Shown here: positions 1-7,367 of the stretch, piece by piece | Numbering within the stretch: position 1 is the stretch's first letter | Layout of the letters: each line of letters opens with the position of its first letter | NCBI RefSeq assembly: GCF_000425745.1 | Contig: NZ_AUEA01000011.1 | Coordinates: 124,001-188,000 of the forward strand | Reading direction: 5' to 3' | Source of the DNA: Pseudomonas cremoricolorata DSM 17059 = NBRC 16634 | Lineage (GTDB): Bacteria > Pseudomonadota > Gammaproteobacteria > Pseudomonadales > Pseudomonadaceae | DNA: 64,000 nt | The notes under the pieces: generated by a model | What the model was told of the DNA's origin: nothing | The model's database searches: none | The model's input: only the letters and a program-made list of their open reading frames with translations | Program-made: the position numbers and the translations under genes

Positions 1-574
1 ACAGCGCTTTGAGCCTGGCTACGTCACGGTCGCGGATGGCCTGCTGAATCTCGCCGAAACGCGCACCGTCTTCCAGCGCATCAGCCCAGGCTTCGGCGAC
101 TTCGTTGAACAGCGCCGGCAGGTCGGTGGCGTTCTGCGCGTAGTAGGTCTGGCCTTCAAGGTCGATGACCGTACTGCCCGAGGCCGGTGTCAGCGGATTG
201 GGGAACGGTTTGGTTTCCAGACCAAGCTTGTCGACATAGTGGTAGAACGCCGTCGATGACACCGGAAAGCGCATGCCGCCCAGCTCGGCGACGATGCCGT
301 CGGTGCCGTTGAACGGCTGCGAGCGCAGCCGCCCGCCGAGCTTGGACGCCTCGTACACCACAGGTTTCAAGCCCAGCTTCATCAGCTCGTAGGCCGCCAC
401 CAACCCGGCGATCCCGGCTCCGACGATGGCCACTTCTTCCCCGTGGCGCTCAGATGGGACACTGCCCAGCCCTGCCGGGTGCTCAAGCCAGTCATCGAAG
501 GCAAAGGGGAAGTCCGGGCCGAAGATGGTGATAGGCGCTTTGCCGTCGTCGGGATGGCGATTGTGCTTGTTCAT
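1..574 (-). CDS. davB: Lysine 2-monooxygenase (flavin amine oxidase), 5' part only
   Basis: The first 191 codons are visible; the rest lies beyond the left edge. Reading from the ATG at 574, the protein begins MNKHNRHPDDGK, continues with FGPDFPFAFDDWLEHPAG and reaches an FAD-binding dinucleotide motif, GAGIAGLVAA, near residues 52-61. This N-terminus matches what I remember of P. putida DavB, which oxidatively decarboxylates L-lysine to 5-aminovaleramide, the first step of the aminovalerate route, in the cytoplasm. The symbol rests on that recall plus the adjacent Lrp-type gene, an arrangement also found in P. putida. The related tryptophan 2-monooxygenase is the main alternative. The start has only a weak Shine-Dalgarno sequence. 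Confidence 0.82.
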   Translation of the reverse strand, partial: MNKHNRHPDDGKAPITIFGPDFPFAFDDWLEHPAGLGSVPSERHGEEVAIVGAGIAGLVAAYELMKLGLKPVVYEASKLGGRLRSQPFNGTDGIVAELGGMRFPVSSTAFYHYVDKLGLETKPFPNPLTPASGSTVIDLEGQTYYAQNATDLPALFNEVAEAWADALEDGARFGEIQQAIRDRDVARLKAL

Positions 575-730
575 GCGCTGACCCTGGTGTGGCTCGTGGC
601 GTCGAGCCTGAGTATAGGAAATGCCTGAGGGTCAGTTTAGAGAGCGGTCTTGTCGTAATTAAGACGCAGAGTGCCGACGTTTCGACCACTTGCTCGTCAT
701 AGTGACGAATCTGCCAGCACTTTCGCCGAG

Positions 731-1183
731 TCAGCCGCGATCAACCTTGTTGCTGAGAATGATCGACGTGGTGGTTTTTTCAACGCCCGGTACGCTGCCG
801 ATCTGATCGAGCAACTGATCGAGCTGCTCCGGCGAGTCGCTGCGCAACCAGGCGACATAGTCGAATTCGCCACTGACCGTGCACAGCTGCTGTACCTGGC
901 CCATGGCGCTGAGGCGTTTGACCACCTCCTTGCCTGCGCGCGATTGCACTTTGATTCCGACGTACGCCTGCAAGCCACCGTCCGTGAGGCGTTGGCCCAG
1001 GCGTACGCCATAGCCGGTGATGACCTGCGCCTGCTCGAGACGCGCCAGCCGCGAATTGACCGTGGTACGCGCGATCCCCAACTGGCGGGCAAGGTTGGCG
1101 ACGCTCTCACGGGCGTTGATCTGCAACAGCTCGATCAGACGACGGTCGGTGTCATCCAGGGTCACGGGGCGCAGGGGCGACAT
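731..1183 (-). CDS. Lrp/AsnC family transcriptional regulator
   Basis: This 150-residue protein has the usual Lrp/AsnC length. Residues about 8-65 form the winged helix-turn-helix (LDDTDRRLIELLQINARES, then LARQLGIARTTVNSRLARLE). The C-terminal part (LQAYVGIKVQSRAGKEV to the end) fits the RAM ligand-binding and oligomerisation domain. It lies upstream of and codirectional with davB, with about 156 bp between them, so it probably senses lysine or a related amino acid and controls the davBA catabolic genes. That role is inference from position; the family assignment is from sequence. Confidence 0.87.
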   Translation of the reverse strand: MSPLRPVTLDDTDRRLIELLQINARESVANLARQLGIARTTVNSRLARLEQAQVITGYGVRLGQRLTDGGLQAYVGIKVQSRAGKEVVKRLSAMGQVQQLCTVSGEFDYVAWLRSDSPEQLDQLLDQIGSVPGVEKTTTSIILSNKVDRG

Positions 1184-1341
1184 GGCTCGGCTCTATGGAG
1201 GTGGACGGCCAGACTAGCCAGCCCTGTGCGCCCAGAGCAAGACGGCCGTCATTTGCTGCGGGCGGTTTTTGTAGTCTCAGGCTCGGGTCGGTATCATCCG
1301 CGCCTATCCGCCGACCGGGCGCCAGCAACAGGTACACAGGG

Positions 1342-1995
1342 TTGAGCAAGATCCATTTCGATGTCGACGCCGTCTATTGCATCTCGCTGGATGCCCGTGA
1401 CGACCGTCGCGAGTTGTTCCGTCAGGGCATCGCCAGCCAGATGAGCAACCCGGTGATCTTTCACGTTGTCGAGCGCGCCAGCGATCCGCGGCAAGGCTGT
1501 TACGAATCCCATCAGCAGCTGGCCCGACTGGCGTTGGACAAAGGCTTCGCGCGCATTCTGGTGTTCGAAGACGACGCCCAGGCCTACCCGCTCAAACCCG
1601 GCCAGGTCGACTGGATCAACCGCTTCATGCGCGGCCAGCCATTCCAGGCCCTGCATCTGGGCTACAGCATGGGCAAGACCTGGCTGACCTGGTTCCCGTT
1701 CATCGCCCGCGGCCGCGTGGTGGCGCTGCATGCTTACGTGCTGTCGCGCGAAGGCTGTCAGATTCTGGCCGACACGCCGTACGAAGGCATGCCGGTCGAC
1801 GTGCTGTTCAAGAAACGTATCCGCCAGCACTGCGTGTTCCCGATGATGTACCGCCAGCTTCCCGCCGAGGTGGCCGGCAGCGACCTGGAAACCGTGGTGC
1901 GCAACGAAGACGAGTGGTGGGCGCGCAACTGGCGCAAGCATTGGCTATCGCCGCTGAAGAACTTCTGGCGCACGGTGCTGCGCCTGGGTTTCTGA
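1342..1995 (+). CDS. Family-25-like glycosyltransferase, copy 1
   Basis: This 217-residue protein carries the hallmarks of the LPS-type family 25 glycosyltransferases: an N-terminal VYCISLDARDDRRELF strand-loop, then QGCYESHQQLARLALDKGF, then LVFEDDAQ, which supplies the acidic sugar-nucleotide/metal motif. A TTG start at 1342 is chosen because it gives an N-terminus level with that of the downstream paralogue; an ATG-led alternative would cut into the first conserved strand. The next gene encodes a paralogue, and the two probably arose by duplication. Expected role: transfer of a sugar to a surface glycan. Donor and acceptor cannot be read from the sequence. Confidence 0.72.
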   Translation: MSKIHFDVDAVYCISLDARDDRRELFRQGIASQMSNPVIFHVVERASDPRQGCYESHQQLARLALDKGFARILVFEDDAQAYPLKPGQVDWINRFMRGQPFQALHLGYSMGKTWLTWFPFIARGRVVALHAYVLSREGCQILADTPYEGMPVDVLFKKRIRQHCVFPMMYRQLPAEVAGSDLETVVRNEDEWWARNWRKHWLSPLKNFWRTVLRLGF

Positions 1996-2163
1996 GCCCT
2001 TGCCGATTGCGCTGCGAGCGAACCGAACGATCTCGCCGACCCCCGGTCAGTTTCCCTGGCTGGCTCTAGGCTATACGTAGCAATTCCTACAGAATGCGAC
2101 GAACCGGCTGTATCGCCGGGCTGACCAAGCACGGCCAGGCATCGTCAACAAGGAATGCACGAC

Positions 2164-2847
2164 ATGTATAAAAGCAAGGATCTGAGCCAGCTGGAAATCG
2201 ATGGGGTGTTCTGCATCAGCCTGCGCGAACGCACCGACCGCCGCGCGCTGCTCGAGGCCGAATTTCTCGGCAGCGGCCTGAACATCGAATTCCTCATCGT
2301 CGACCGCGACGCCCACAGCCCCGAGCGCGGCTGCTTCACCTCCCACGTCAGGTGCGCCGAACTCGCCCTCGAACGCGGCTACCGCCACGTGCTGATTCTC
2401 GAAGACGACGCCACGCTGATGCAGTTCCAGTCCGTGCAGGTGCAGCAGATCAACGCCTTCCTGCGCCGCCGCGACCCCGAACAGCTCTACCTCGGCGCCA
2501 ACCTCGGCAAGGTCTGGCTGACCTGGAACCTGGGCATCGCCCGCGTACGCGCCAAAGGCACCCACGCCTACATCCTCTCCACCGCCGGCTGCCACCGCCT
2601 GCTCAGCCACGCCCCCTACAGCGGCGTGGCCATCGACAAGATCTACTGCAAGCACTTCAAGGGCTACATGTCCTTCCCCATGCTCAGCCAACAACAACCC
2701 GAAGAAATCGCCCCCAGCGACGTCCTCGCCGCCCGCTCCACCGACGGCACCAGCCCCGACGCCGACTTCTGGAAAGGCAACTGGCGGCGGCAGTACACCG
2801 AGGCTTTCAGGAATATTGGCAAGACGGTGTTGCATCGGGATTTGTAG
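2164..2847 (+). CDS. Family-25-like glycosyltransferase, copy 2
   Basis: This 227-residue protein is a paralogue of the preceding gene. It shares VFCISLRERTDRRALL near the N-terminus, RGCFTSHVRCAELALERGY, LILEDDA, and the later LGANLGKVWLTWNLGIARVRAKGTHAYILS block. The ATG at 2164 is preferred over the one at 2155 because the AAGGA ribosome binding site abuts 2155 but lies nine bases before 2164. Both copies keep the E-D-D motif, so neither looks dead. Function is inferred at family level only (cell-surface glycan modification). Confidence 0.75.
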   Translation: MYKSKDLSQLEIDGVFCISLRERTDRRALLEAEFLGSGLNIEFLIVDRDAHSPERGCFTSHVRCAELALERGYRHVLILEDDATLMQFQSVQVQQINAFLRRRDPEQLYLGANLGKVWLTWNLGIARVRAKGTHAYILSTAGCHRLLSHAPYSGVAIDKIYCKHFKGYMSFPMLSQQQPEEIAPSDVLAARSTDGTSPDADFWKGNWRRQYTEAFRNIGKTVLHRDL

Positions 2848-2977
2848 GGGGGCGCCTGACGGCTTCTGGCGCTCGACCTGCCTCAATACGCTTCGAACCT
2901 GCCCAGCAGAGCCATTGCCTTGTTGGCTTTCATAGCACGCCTTTAGAATGGCCGGCCCTCGCAAGGCAGGAAACACT

Positions 2978-3943
2978 ATGTGGTTCATGAATAAAAAAAC
3001 GCTCAGTGCCGAGCAGGCGACTGCGCTCCATGAGCAGGCCTGGGCAGCGTTTCGCGAGCAGGATCTGGACACCGCGCAGGAGTGCTTCCAGACCCTTGCC
3101 AAGGCGTGTCCCGCCGACGCACGCTGGATGAATGGGGTTGGCGCGGTGAGCCTGGCACGTGACGATCGCGCCGGTGCCCGCCGACACTTCCAGAAGGCCG
3201 CCGATCTTGATTATCCCGGCAGCCACTACAACCTCGGCGTCATGGCCTACCAGGACGGTAATCACGACGTCGCCCGCCGACACTTTCTCAGGGCTGCCGA
3301 GCACGATTATCCAGGCAGCCACTACAACCTCGGAACCATGGCCTTCCAGGAGGGTGACCACGACACCGCCCGGCAATACTTCCAGCAAGCCGCCGAGTAC
3401 GATTGTCCTCGCAGCCACTTCCATCTTGGCAGCATGGCCTACCAGGATGGCGATCACGATGCCGCCGTCGAGCACCTCAACAACGCCGTGCGCCACGATC
3501 ACCCGGAGGCGCTGAACCTGCTCGGCGACGTCCATCTGCATGCCGAGCGCTATCCGCAGGCTGAGCAGGCCTACCGGCGCGCGGCCGAGTTGGGCAATGT
3601 CGACGGCTACAACAATCTTGGCCTCCTGTACTTGCAGCTCGAAGACTATCAGCAGGCCAAGCAGGCCTTGTTGCAGGCACTGGAATCCGACCACGTCTAC
3701 GCCCAGCACAACCTGGCTGTGGCCTATCACCGCCTGGGCGAACTCGAGCAGGCCGAGCGCTGGTACCTGATCTCCTTCTCTCTGCACGGCAACCTGCAGT
3801 CGCTGGAGAACCTTGGGCATGTCTATGGCGACAGCGGGCGTGAGGCCGAGGGCCAGGCGCTGGTCGCGGCCTCCGACAAGCTCTACGAAGATCAGCCTCT
3901 CAACGATTACGAGCAGGCGTTGATCGACCGGTTGCTGGCCTGA
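2978..3943 (+). CDS. TPR/Sel1-like tandem-repeat protein
   Basis: This 321-residue soluble protein is built almost entirely from tetratricopeptide/Sel1-like helical repeats. At least six consecutive units of about 32 residues follow the pattern (D)xPxSHYNLGxMAYQxGxHD xARxxFxxAAE. The first three are nearly identical and the later ones (GNVDGYNNLGLLYLQLEDY, then YAQHNLAVAYHRLGELEQA) diverge. No signal peptide or membrane segment is visible. ATG 2978 is chosen because AGGA sits eight bases upstream. Such proteins usually scaffold protein-protein contacts; no partner is suggested. A terminator follows. Confidence 0.72.
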   Translation: MWFMNKKTLSAEQATALHEQAWAAFREQDLDTAQECFQTLAKACPADARWMNGVGAVSLARDDRAGARRHFQKAADLDYPGSHYNLGVMAYQDGNHDVARRHFLRAAEHDYPGSHYNLGTMAFQEGDHDTARQYFQQAAEYDCPRSHFHLGSMAYQDGDHDAAVEHLNNAVRHDHPEALNLLGDVHLHAERYPQAEQAYRRAAELGNVDGYNNLGLLYLQLEDYQQAKQALLQALESDHVYAQHNLAVAYHRLGELEQAERWYLISFSLHGNLQSLENLGHVYGDSGREAEGQALVAASDKLYEDQPLNDYEQALIDRLLA

Positions 3944-3976
3944 GGACGGTATCTGGCGTGTTTGCCCCAGAAACAC

Positions 3977-4001
3977 AAAAGCCGCGCATTCGCGCGGCTT
4001 T
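3977..4001 (-). terminator. Rho-independent terminator, originally that of the tRNA
   Basis: A perfect 7-bp GC stem (3981-3987 with 3992-3998, loop ATTC) is flanked by AAAA on the left and TTT on the right, so it can work in both directions. Its minus-strand reading would directly follow the 3' end of the uninterrupted tRNA gene, so it is probably the native tRNA terminator, now separated from the tRNA by the mobile element. On the plus strand it can end the TPR gene transcript. Confidence 0.75.
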
Positions 4002-4005
4002 GACG

Positions 4006-4051
4006 TTGGTGGGCCCACACGGACTCGAACCGTGGACCAAAGGATTATGAG
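4006..4051. repeat. attL: 46-bp copy of the tRNA 3' end
   Basis: This stretch is identical to 20744-20789, starting at TTGGTGGGCCC and ending at GATTATGAG. It contains the tRNA 3' half from the anticodon to CCA but not the 5' half, so it is not a functional tRNA. Beyond 4051 the two sites diverge completely, which defines the crossover segment. Confidence 0.93.
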
Positions 4052-4053
4052 GG

Positions 4054-4067
4054 AGCTGCTTTGAAAT
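4054..4067. repeat. 14-bp element-end repeat, left copy
   Basis: AGCTGCTTTGAAAT occurs here, just inside the left boundary, and again at 20610-20623 just inside the right boundary, in the same orientation. Position at both ends suggests a recombination-related binding site. Confidence 0.55.
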
Positions 4068-4167
4068 TTCAGGCGCTTTCTTGAATTGTCGGTAGCCTCT
4101 CTAGCTCCCGTATTTGCTAGGTTTGAGGTTGCGTAGTATTTCAGCAGCTTTCCTTGTCTTTAGCCGA

Positions 4168-4191
4168 AGTGTTGAGCATAGTGTTGAGCAT
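4168..4191. repeat. Tandem 12-bp repeat, candidate integrase arm site (left)
   Basis: Two perfect head-to-tail copies of AGTGTTGAGCAT lie at 4168-4179 and 4180-4191, just upstream of the integrase ribosome binding site. A matching pair lies at the right end (20675-20698). Pairs of short direct repeats on either side of the core are typical arm-type sites for lambda-family integrases. Integrase binding here could also autoregulate its gene. Confidence 0.65.
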
Positions 4192-4206
4192 TTCACGGGA
4201 GGAATT

Positions 4207-5565
4207 ATGGCTAAGTACAGTGACTCTGCTTTGCGCGGCTGGAAGCGGAGCGGTTCGATCCGGAAACCTGGAGCCAAGGAAGCATCTCCCGCGCGGACAT
4301 TGTCAGAGGGGCTGCAGGAGCGTGGCGCCGGTAGTCTCCTGCTGGAGCGGCGAGAGACAGGAACGGTGGAGGTGTATTTCGGCTGGCGAGCGGGCGGATC
4401 TCAGAAGCGCATCAAACTCGGCGCTTTGTTCGACATCGCACCGGATGGCAGCGAGCGCGGCATCTCATACTGGCGTGCTGAAGCTGAGCGAGTATCTGCG
4501 GAGGTACGGGAGCACGGCGGCCTCCAGGAGCGCGCTCACTATCAGGCCCAGGCCGTTGCGGCCGCAGTTCAACGCGCAGCTGAGGAGGCTGCACGAGGGA
4601 CCTTTCGTCATCTGTTCGAAGATTATGTCGCAGACCGCCGAGGGAAGGTTCGCGAGGACCAGATCGCGGAGTTCGAGAGGATCCTGAAAGTCGATCTTGG
4701 CCGCTTCCCTCAGCTTCTCAAGCTGCCCGCCAAAGATATCGGCCCGCAGCATATTCGCCAGGTGCTCGAACCGATCTGGGAGCGCAACGCGCGCCGGCAA
4801 GCTGCGAAGGTCCGTAGCTTCCTGCGGGCAGCATTCGCATATGGGCTCCGAGCGGAGCACGCGCTCGGACGTGCCAGCGGTAAGTCGTTCGGATTGCTGC
4901 AGAACCCGGTCGATGCTGTGTCAGTCCCAGACGATTCCCGGCCCGGCACGCGAGCCCTTACCGAGCAGGAGCTGGCGCACTTCTGGCAAACCGTAGAGAC
5001 GGCAGATGGCGTCGGCCCAGTTGTCGCGCGGCTACTGAAATTCATCGTCGCGACCGCCGGCCAACGAGTTGAGCAAGTTATGCGCGAGCCCTGGTCATCT
5101 TTCGACGAAGATGCCAGAACGATGCGTTTGATTGATGCGAAAGGCCGCGGAGGCGTCAGAAGAACTCACCTTGTCCCTCTGACGGATGCTGCCATGAAGA
5201 TACTCAAGGAAGTTCGGGAGATAAACCCGTCTAGCAATTGGCCTTGGTCTACAACTGGGAAAACGCCTATCTCGGTTACGACGCCGGTTCACGCAATTGC
5301 GAAGTGGCGTCAAACGAACGGAGTACTCGACGGCAGGAATGTTGAGCACTTTACCCCGCGTGACCTGCGGCGAACTTGCGCGCAGGTGATGCAGCGAGCG
5401 GGAGTTGATGATCGTGCCTCGGATCTTCTCCAAAGCCATGGGGTGAGTGGTGTGGTTGCAGCCCACTATCGCAACGACCCGGCGGGTTATCTGCCGGCAA
5501 AGCGCGCGGCATTGGAGGTCTTTGATGCAGAGCTGCAACGGATTCTGACCGCCCGGACCGCCTAG
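4207..5565 (+). CDS. Tyrosine recombinase (site-specific integrase)
   Basis: This 452-residue integrase carries an N-terminal arm/core-binding region and a C-terminal catalytic domain. Visible active-site candidates are Arg287 (TAGQRVEQ), Arg385 and Arg388 (PRDLRRT), His411 (LQSHGVSG) and nucleophile Tyr421 (AAHY). The first box-II position is Arg instead of the textbook His, a substitution I recall from many integrases. ATG 4207 is chosen because GGGAGGA lies just before it; an upstream in-frame start would read through the arm repeats. It should catalyse integration and excision at the tRNA 3' end. Unusually, the gene lies next to the remnant att copy, not next to the intact tRNA. Confidence 0.92.
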   Translation: MAKYSDSALRGWKRSGSIRKPGAKEASPARTLSEGLQERGAGSLLLERRETGTVEVYFGWRAGGSQKRIKLGALFDIAPDGSERGISYWRAEAERVSAEVREHGGLQERAHYQAQAVAAAVQRAAEEAARGTFRHLFEDYVADRRGKVREDQIAEFERILKVDLGRFPQLLKLPAKDIGPQHIRQVLEPIWERNARRQAAKVRSFLRAAFAYGLRAEHALGRASGKSFGLLQNPVDAVSVPDDSRPGTRALTEQELAHFWQTVETADGVGPVVARLLKFIVATAGQRVEQVMREPWSSFDEDARTMRLIDAKGRGGVRRTHLVPLTDAAMKILKEVREINPSSNWPWSTTGKTPISVTTPVHAIAKWRQTNGVLDGRNVEHFTPRDLRRTCAQVMQRAGVDDRASDLLQSHGVSGVVAAHYRNDPAGYLPAKRAALEVFDAELQRILTARTA

Positions 5566-5719
5566 GCGTGACCGTTCGTCGGATGAAACGTCGATAAACA
5601 AGAATTTCGCGTTGCTCAAATTTGAATAAGCGAACAATGGCATTCGGGCAATTAAAGGCATTGATCATTTTTGATGCATGGACGAGGGTCTAGCGCCAAT
5701 TAAACATCCAAGCATAATG

Positions 5720-5788
5720 AGCTCACCTGAAGGGCTTTGAAACGTATAGGAAGCCCCAGAAGATCCCCGAAATTTCACTAGGTGAGCT
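5720..5788 (+). promoter_or_regulatory. Structured leader that can hide the alpA ribosome binding site
   Basis: AGCTCACCT (5720-5728) is perfectly complementary to AGGTGAGCT (5780-5788), and the second arm contains the Shine-Dalgarno sequence of the AlpA-like gene starting at 5791. A second stem, GGGCTT (5732-5737) with AAGCCC (5751-5756), nests inside. In RNA this would form a branched hairpin occluding translation initiation. Function is inference. Confidence 0.5.
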
Positions 5789-5790
5789 TT

Positions 5791-5976
5791 ATGCATCCAA
5801 CAATCTCGGAAACTTGGCAGCCCGCCAGTTTCTTCCACGAGCGCTATAAAATTAGCGGTGCAACTTGGTGGCGGCTGTCCAAAAAAGAGAACTTCCCGAC
5901 GCCTATCCGTATTGGACGGCGTGTTCGCTGGAATGTTGCCGAATGCGACGGCTACTTCTTGGCGACCCGCGGTTAG
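5791..5976 (+). CDS. AlpA-like DNA-binding protein / excisionase
   Basis: This 61-residue protein has the AlpA/Xis-type winged-helix pattern: a FFHERYKISGATWWRLSKKE helix-turn-helix, followed by FPTPIRIGRRVRWNVAECDGY, which matches the conserved P-x-x-I-x-x-R-x-x-x-W stretch. AlpA proteins activate or direct excision of P4-like elements. The ATG at 5791 follows TAGGTGAG; a GTG nine bases upstream is less likely. It lies just downstream of and codirectional with the integrase. Translation may be controlled by the leader structure at 5720-5788. Confidence 0.82.
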   Translation: MHPTISETWQPASFFHERYKISGATWWRLSKKENFPTPIRIGRRVRWNVAECDGYFLATRG

Positions 5977-6034
5977 TCAGAACTTCAACTATGTACAGGC
6001 CGCTCCCCTGTAGGTGACGGCCCTGGAGGTTTCC

Positions 6035-6346
6035 ATGCGGTACCAGTTCCCCGAAGTTAACTTTCCGCTCCCGACCCCCTCGGGCGTCGATCCAGCCATT
6101 GCTCGCAGGGAAGTTCAGCAGCGCAACACAGCCCCCACCGGCCAGCCCTCGCAGAAACACCGCACTGAGATGATTGCCCACGGCGTCGTGGAGAGAAGCG
6201 GCTGCTACATCGAAAGCTCCATAGTCGGCCTGGTCATCCGCCGCGCCCACTCTGGCGAGGTGGTCGGCAAAGGCTTCTCCAGCTTCGATGAGGTGGTCGC
6301 AGCTGCAGAGCGTGGCGAGTTCGCCGAGGAGGAGCGCCATGCCTAA
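6035..6346 (+). CDS. Hypothetical protein (103 aa)
   Basis: The protein begins MRYQFPEVNFPLPTPSG and has no signal peptide or membrane segment. GGAGG lies just before the ATG. Its 3' end overlaps the next gene by eight bases, so the two are probably translated together. I do not recognise a family. The central stretch VVERSGCYIESSIVGLVIR looks like a small beta-rich domain. It belongs to the early plus-strand cluster between AlpA and the primase gene. Confidence 0.6.
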   Translation: MRYQFPEVNFPLPTPSGVDPAIARREVQQRNTAPTGQPSQKHRTEMIAHGVVERSGCYIESSIVGLVIRRAHSGEVVGKGFSSFDEVVAAAERGEFAEEERHA

Positions 6347-6572
6347 CCTCCTCGAAGGCAACCCGGAGTTCACCCGCGAGCTGATCAACGCTGCCAGGCG
6401 CATCGCAAAGGCGCACGGCCACACCATGCGCAAGCCAAGTGGCAGGATGTCCCTGCATGAATGGGGAATGGGCTTCTTCAGGTTGACCGATGCTGACGGC
6501 AACATAGTCGCTGGGGCGCGGCACGAGCTGACGCCACGCGCTGTGGCGAAGTTCTACGGGGCGGAGCTGTGA
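6339..6572 (+). CDS. Hypothetical protein (77 aa)
   Basis: The ATG overlaps the end of the previous gene, with AGGAGG close upstream. The product (MPNLLEGNPEFTRELINAAR) is basic in its middle and ends with RHELTPRAVAKFYGAEL. No known domain is recognised. Coupling to both neighbours and its place in the element's early cluster suggest a small regulatory or accessory protein. Confidence 0.6.
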   Translation: MPNLLEGNPEFTRELINAARRIAKAHGHTMRKPSGRMSLHEWGMGFFRLTDADGNIVAGARHELTPRAVAKFYGAEL

Positions 6573-6703
6573 GCGCCCTGGCGGCCCTGTGCCGCGATCT
6601 GCGCACCCTCACCCCTGGCCAGCTCCTGATCGTCACCCTGACGCCGCTGGGAGCCTTCGCGCTAGGCTGCGCGGCCATCTTTCCCGGCCGTTTCTTCGCC
6701 TGA
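6569..6703 (+). CDS. Small one-span membrane protein (44 aa)
   Basis: A GTG start overlaps the previous stop codon (GTGA). The 44-residue product has one hydrophobic segment from about residue 18 to 40 (QLLIVTLTPLGAFALGCAAI). The overlap, the GGAG upstream and a clean stop support a real gene, but its small size keeps it tentative. Function unknown. Confidence 0.45.
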   Translation: MSALAALCRDLRTLTPGQLLIVTLTPLGAFALGCAAIFPGRFFA

Positions 6704-7169
6704 CAATACAACCACCCATGAAAAAGCCCCACCGAGATCACTGGACCTGGTGGGGCTGGGGTGCTGGCGATGAGCGGCACCAGCAGGACTGCTTCACTCG
6801 ACGCAATCCGCATTCAAATGATGCGCTCACGACTTCGGCAGACGCGAGCAGACCGGGCAAAAAGAGCCCGCTCCAATGATCAGACTGGGGCGGGCTGATG
6901 AGATATCGGTCCATTCGACACGGCAAACATCCCATCACGACGAACAGTCAGCCAATCATCTCCTCATCGATAGCCATAGGCTATTGAAAAAATCTTTGTG
7001 ATTGAAAAATTTTTTCTGATCAACGCGCCCCACTTTGGTTGGATCATTGCTCAAATTTGCTTATCAGCTTCTATAGCAATGACCGTGCCAGCTATTGATG
7101 GCCTGCCGATTAGACGGTTTACTGCGCTCGTGAGGACAAAACACCACATCTCTACCTACAGGTATCCCC
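6704..7169. promoter_or_regulatory. Non-coding stretch with two minus-strand terminators and an AT-rich promoter-like zone
   Basis: I see no convincing gene here. A 9-bp stem (6725-6733 with 6749-6757) and an 11-bp stem with one wobble (6865-6875 with 6886-6896) each have a run of A on their left, which makes them intrinsic terminators on the minus strand. Further right is a palindrome, ATAGCCATAGGCTAT (6970-6984), an AT-rich stretch (6986-7016) and a TTGCTCAAATTTG motif (7047-7059), plausibly operator and promoter elements for the gene at 7170. Confidence 0.45.
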
Positions 7170-7367
7170 ATGAGCACTGATGATCGATTGATCAATCGCA
7201 CCCAGGCAGCCGCCATGCTCGGCGTCAGCGTGGCGACGTTCGACCGCATGATCCTCGATGGCCGCGCGCCAAATGGCTTAAAGGTCTCCGCCCGGATCTG
7301 CGTCTGGAAGGAGAGCGCCATCCGCGGGCTGGCCAAGCTGTACGAGGCCAAAGCATGCGCAAAGTAA
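7170..7367 (+). CDS. AlpA-like helix-turn-helix protein (65 aa)
   Basis: The sequence DRLINRTQAAAMLGVSVATF followed by DRMILDGRAPNGLKVSARICVWKE matches small excisionase-like winged-helix proteins: the recognition helix after AAAMLGVS, then a wing ending in a basic-Trp step. It is the second of four such proteins in the element. It overlaps the next gene by 13 bases if that gene starts at 7355. Likely role: regulator of the replication operon downstream. Confidence 0.72.
   Translation: MSTDDRLINRTQAAAMLGVSVATFDRMILDGRAPNGLKVSARICVWKESAIRGLAKLYEAKACAK

Noticed and set aside
671..1345. 224-codon plus-strand frame
   Set aside because: Antisense to the Lrp-type regulator, which has clear family motifs on the minus strand.
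4006..4051. Second tRNA gene
   Set aside because: Only the 3' half of the tRNA is present; the 5' acceptor strand and D-arm are absent, so it is the att remnant.
4114..4206. Upstream in-frame start for the integrase
   Set aside because: It would translate the tandem arm repeats and has no ribosome binding site; the ATG at 4207 has GGGAGGA.
6718..6879. 53-codon frame starting MKKPHRDHWTWWG
   Set aside because: It is made mostly of the two terminator hairpins and has no ribosome binding site.
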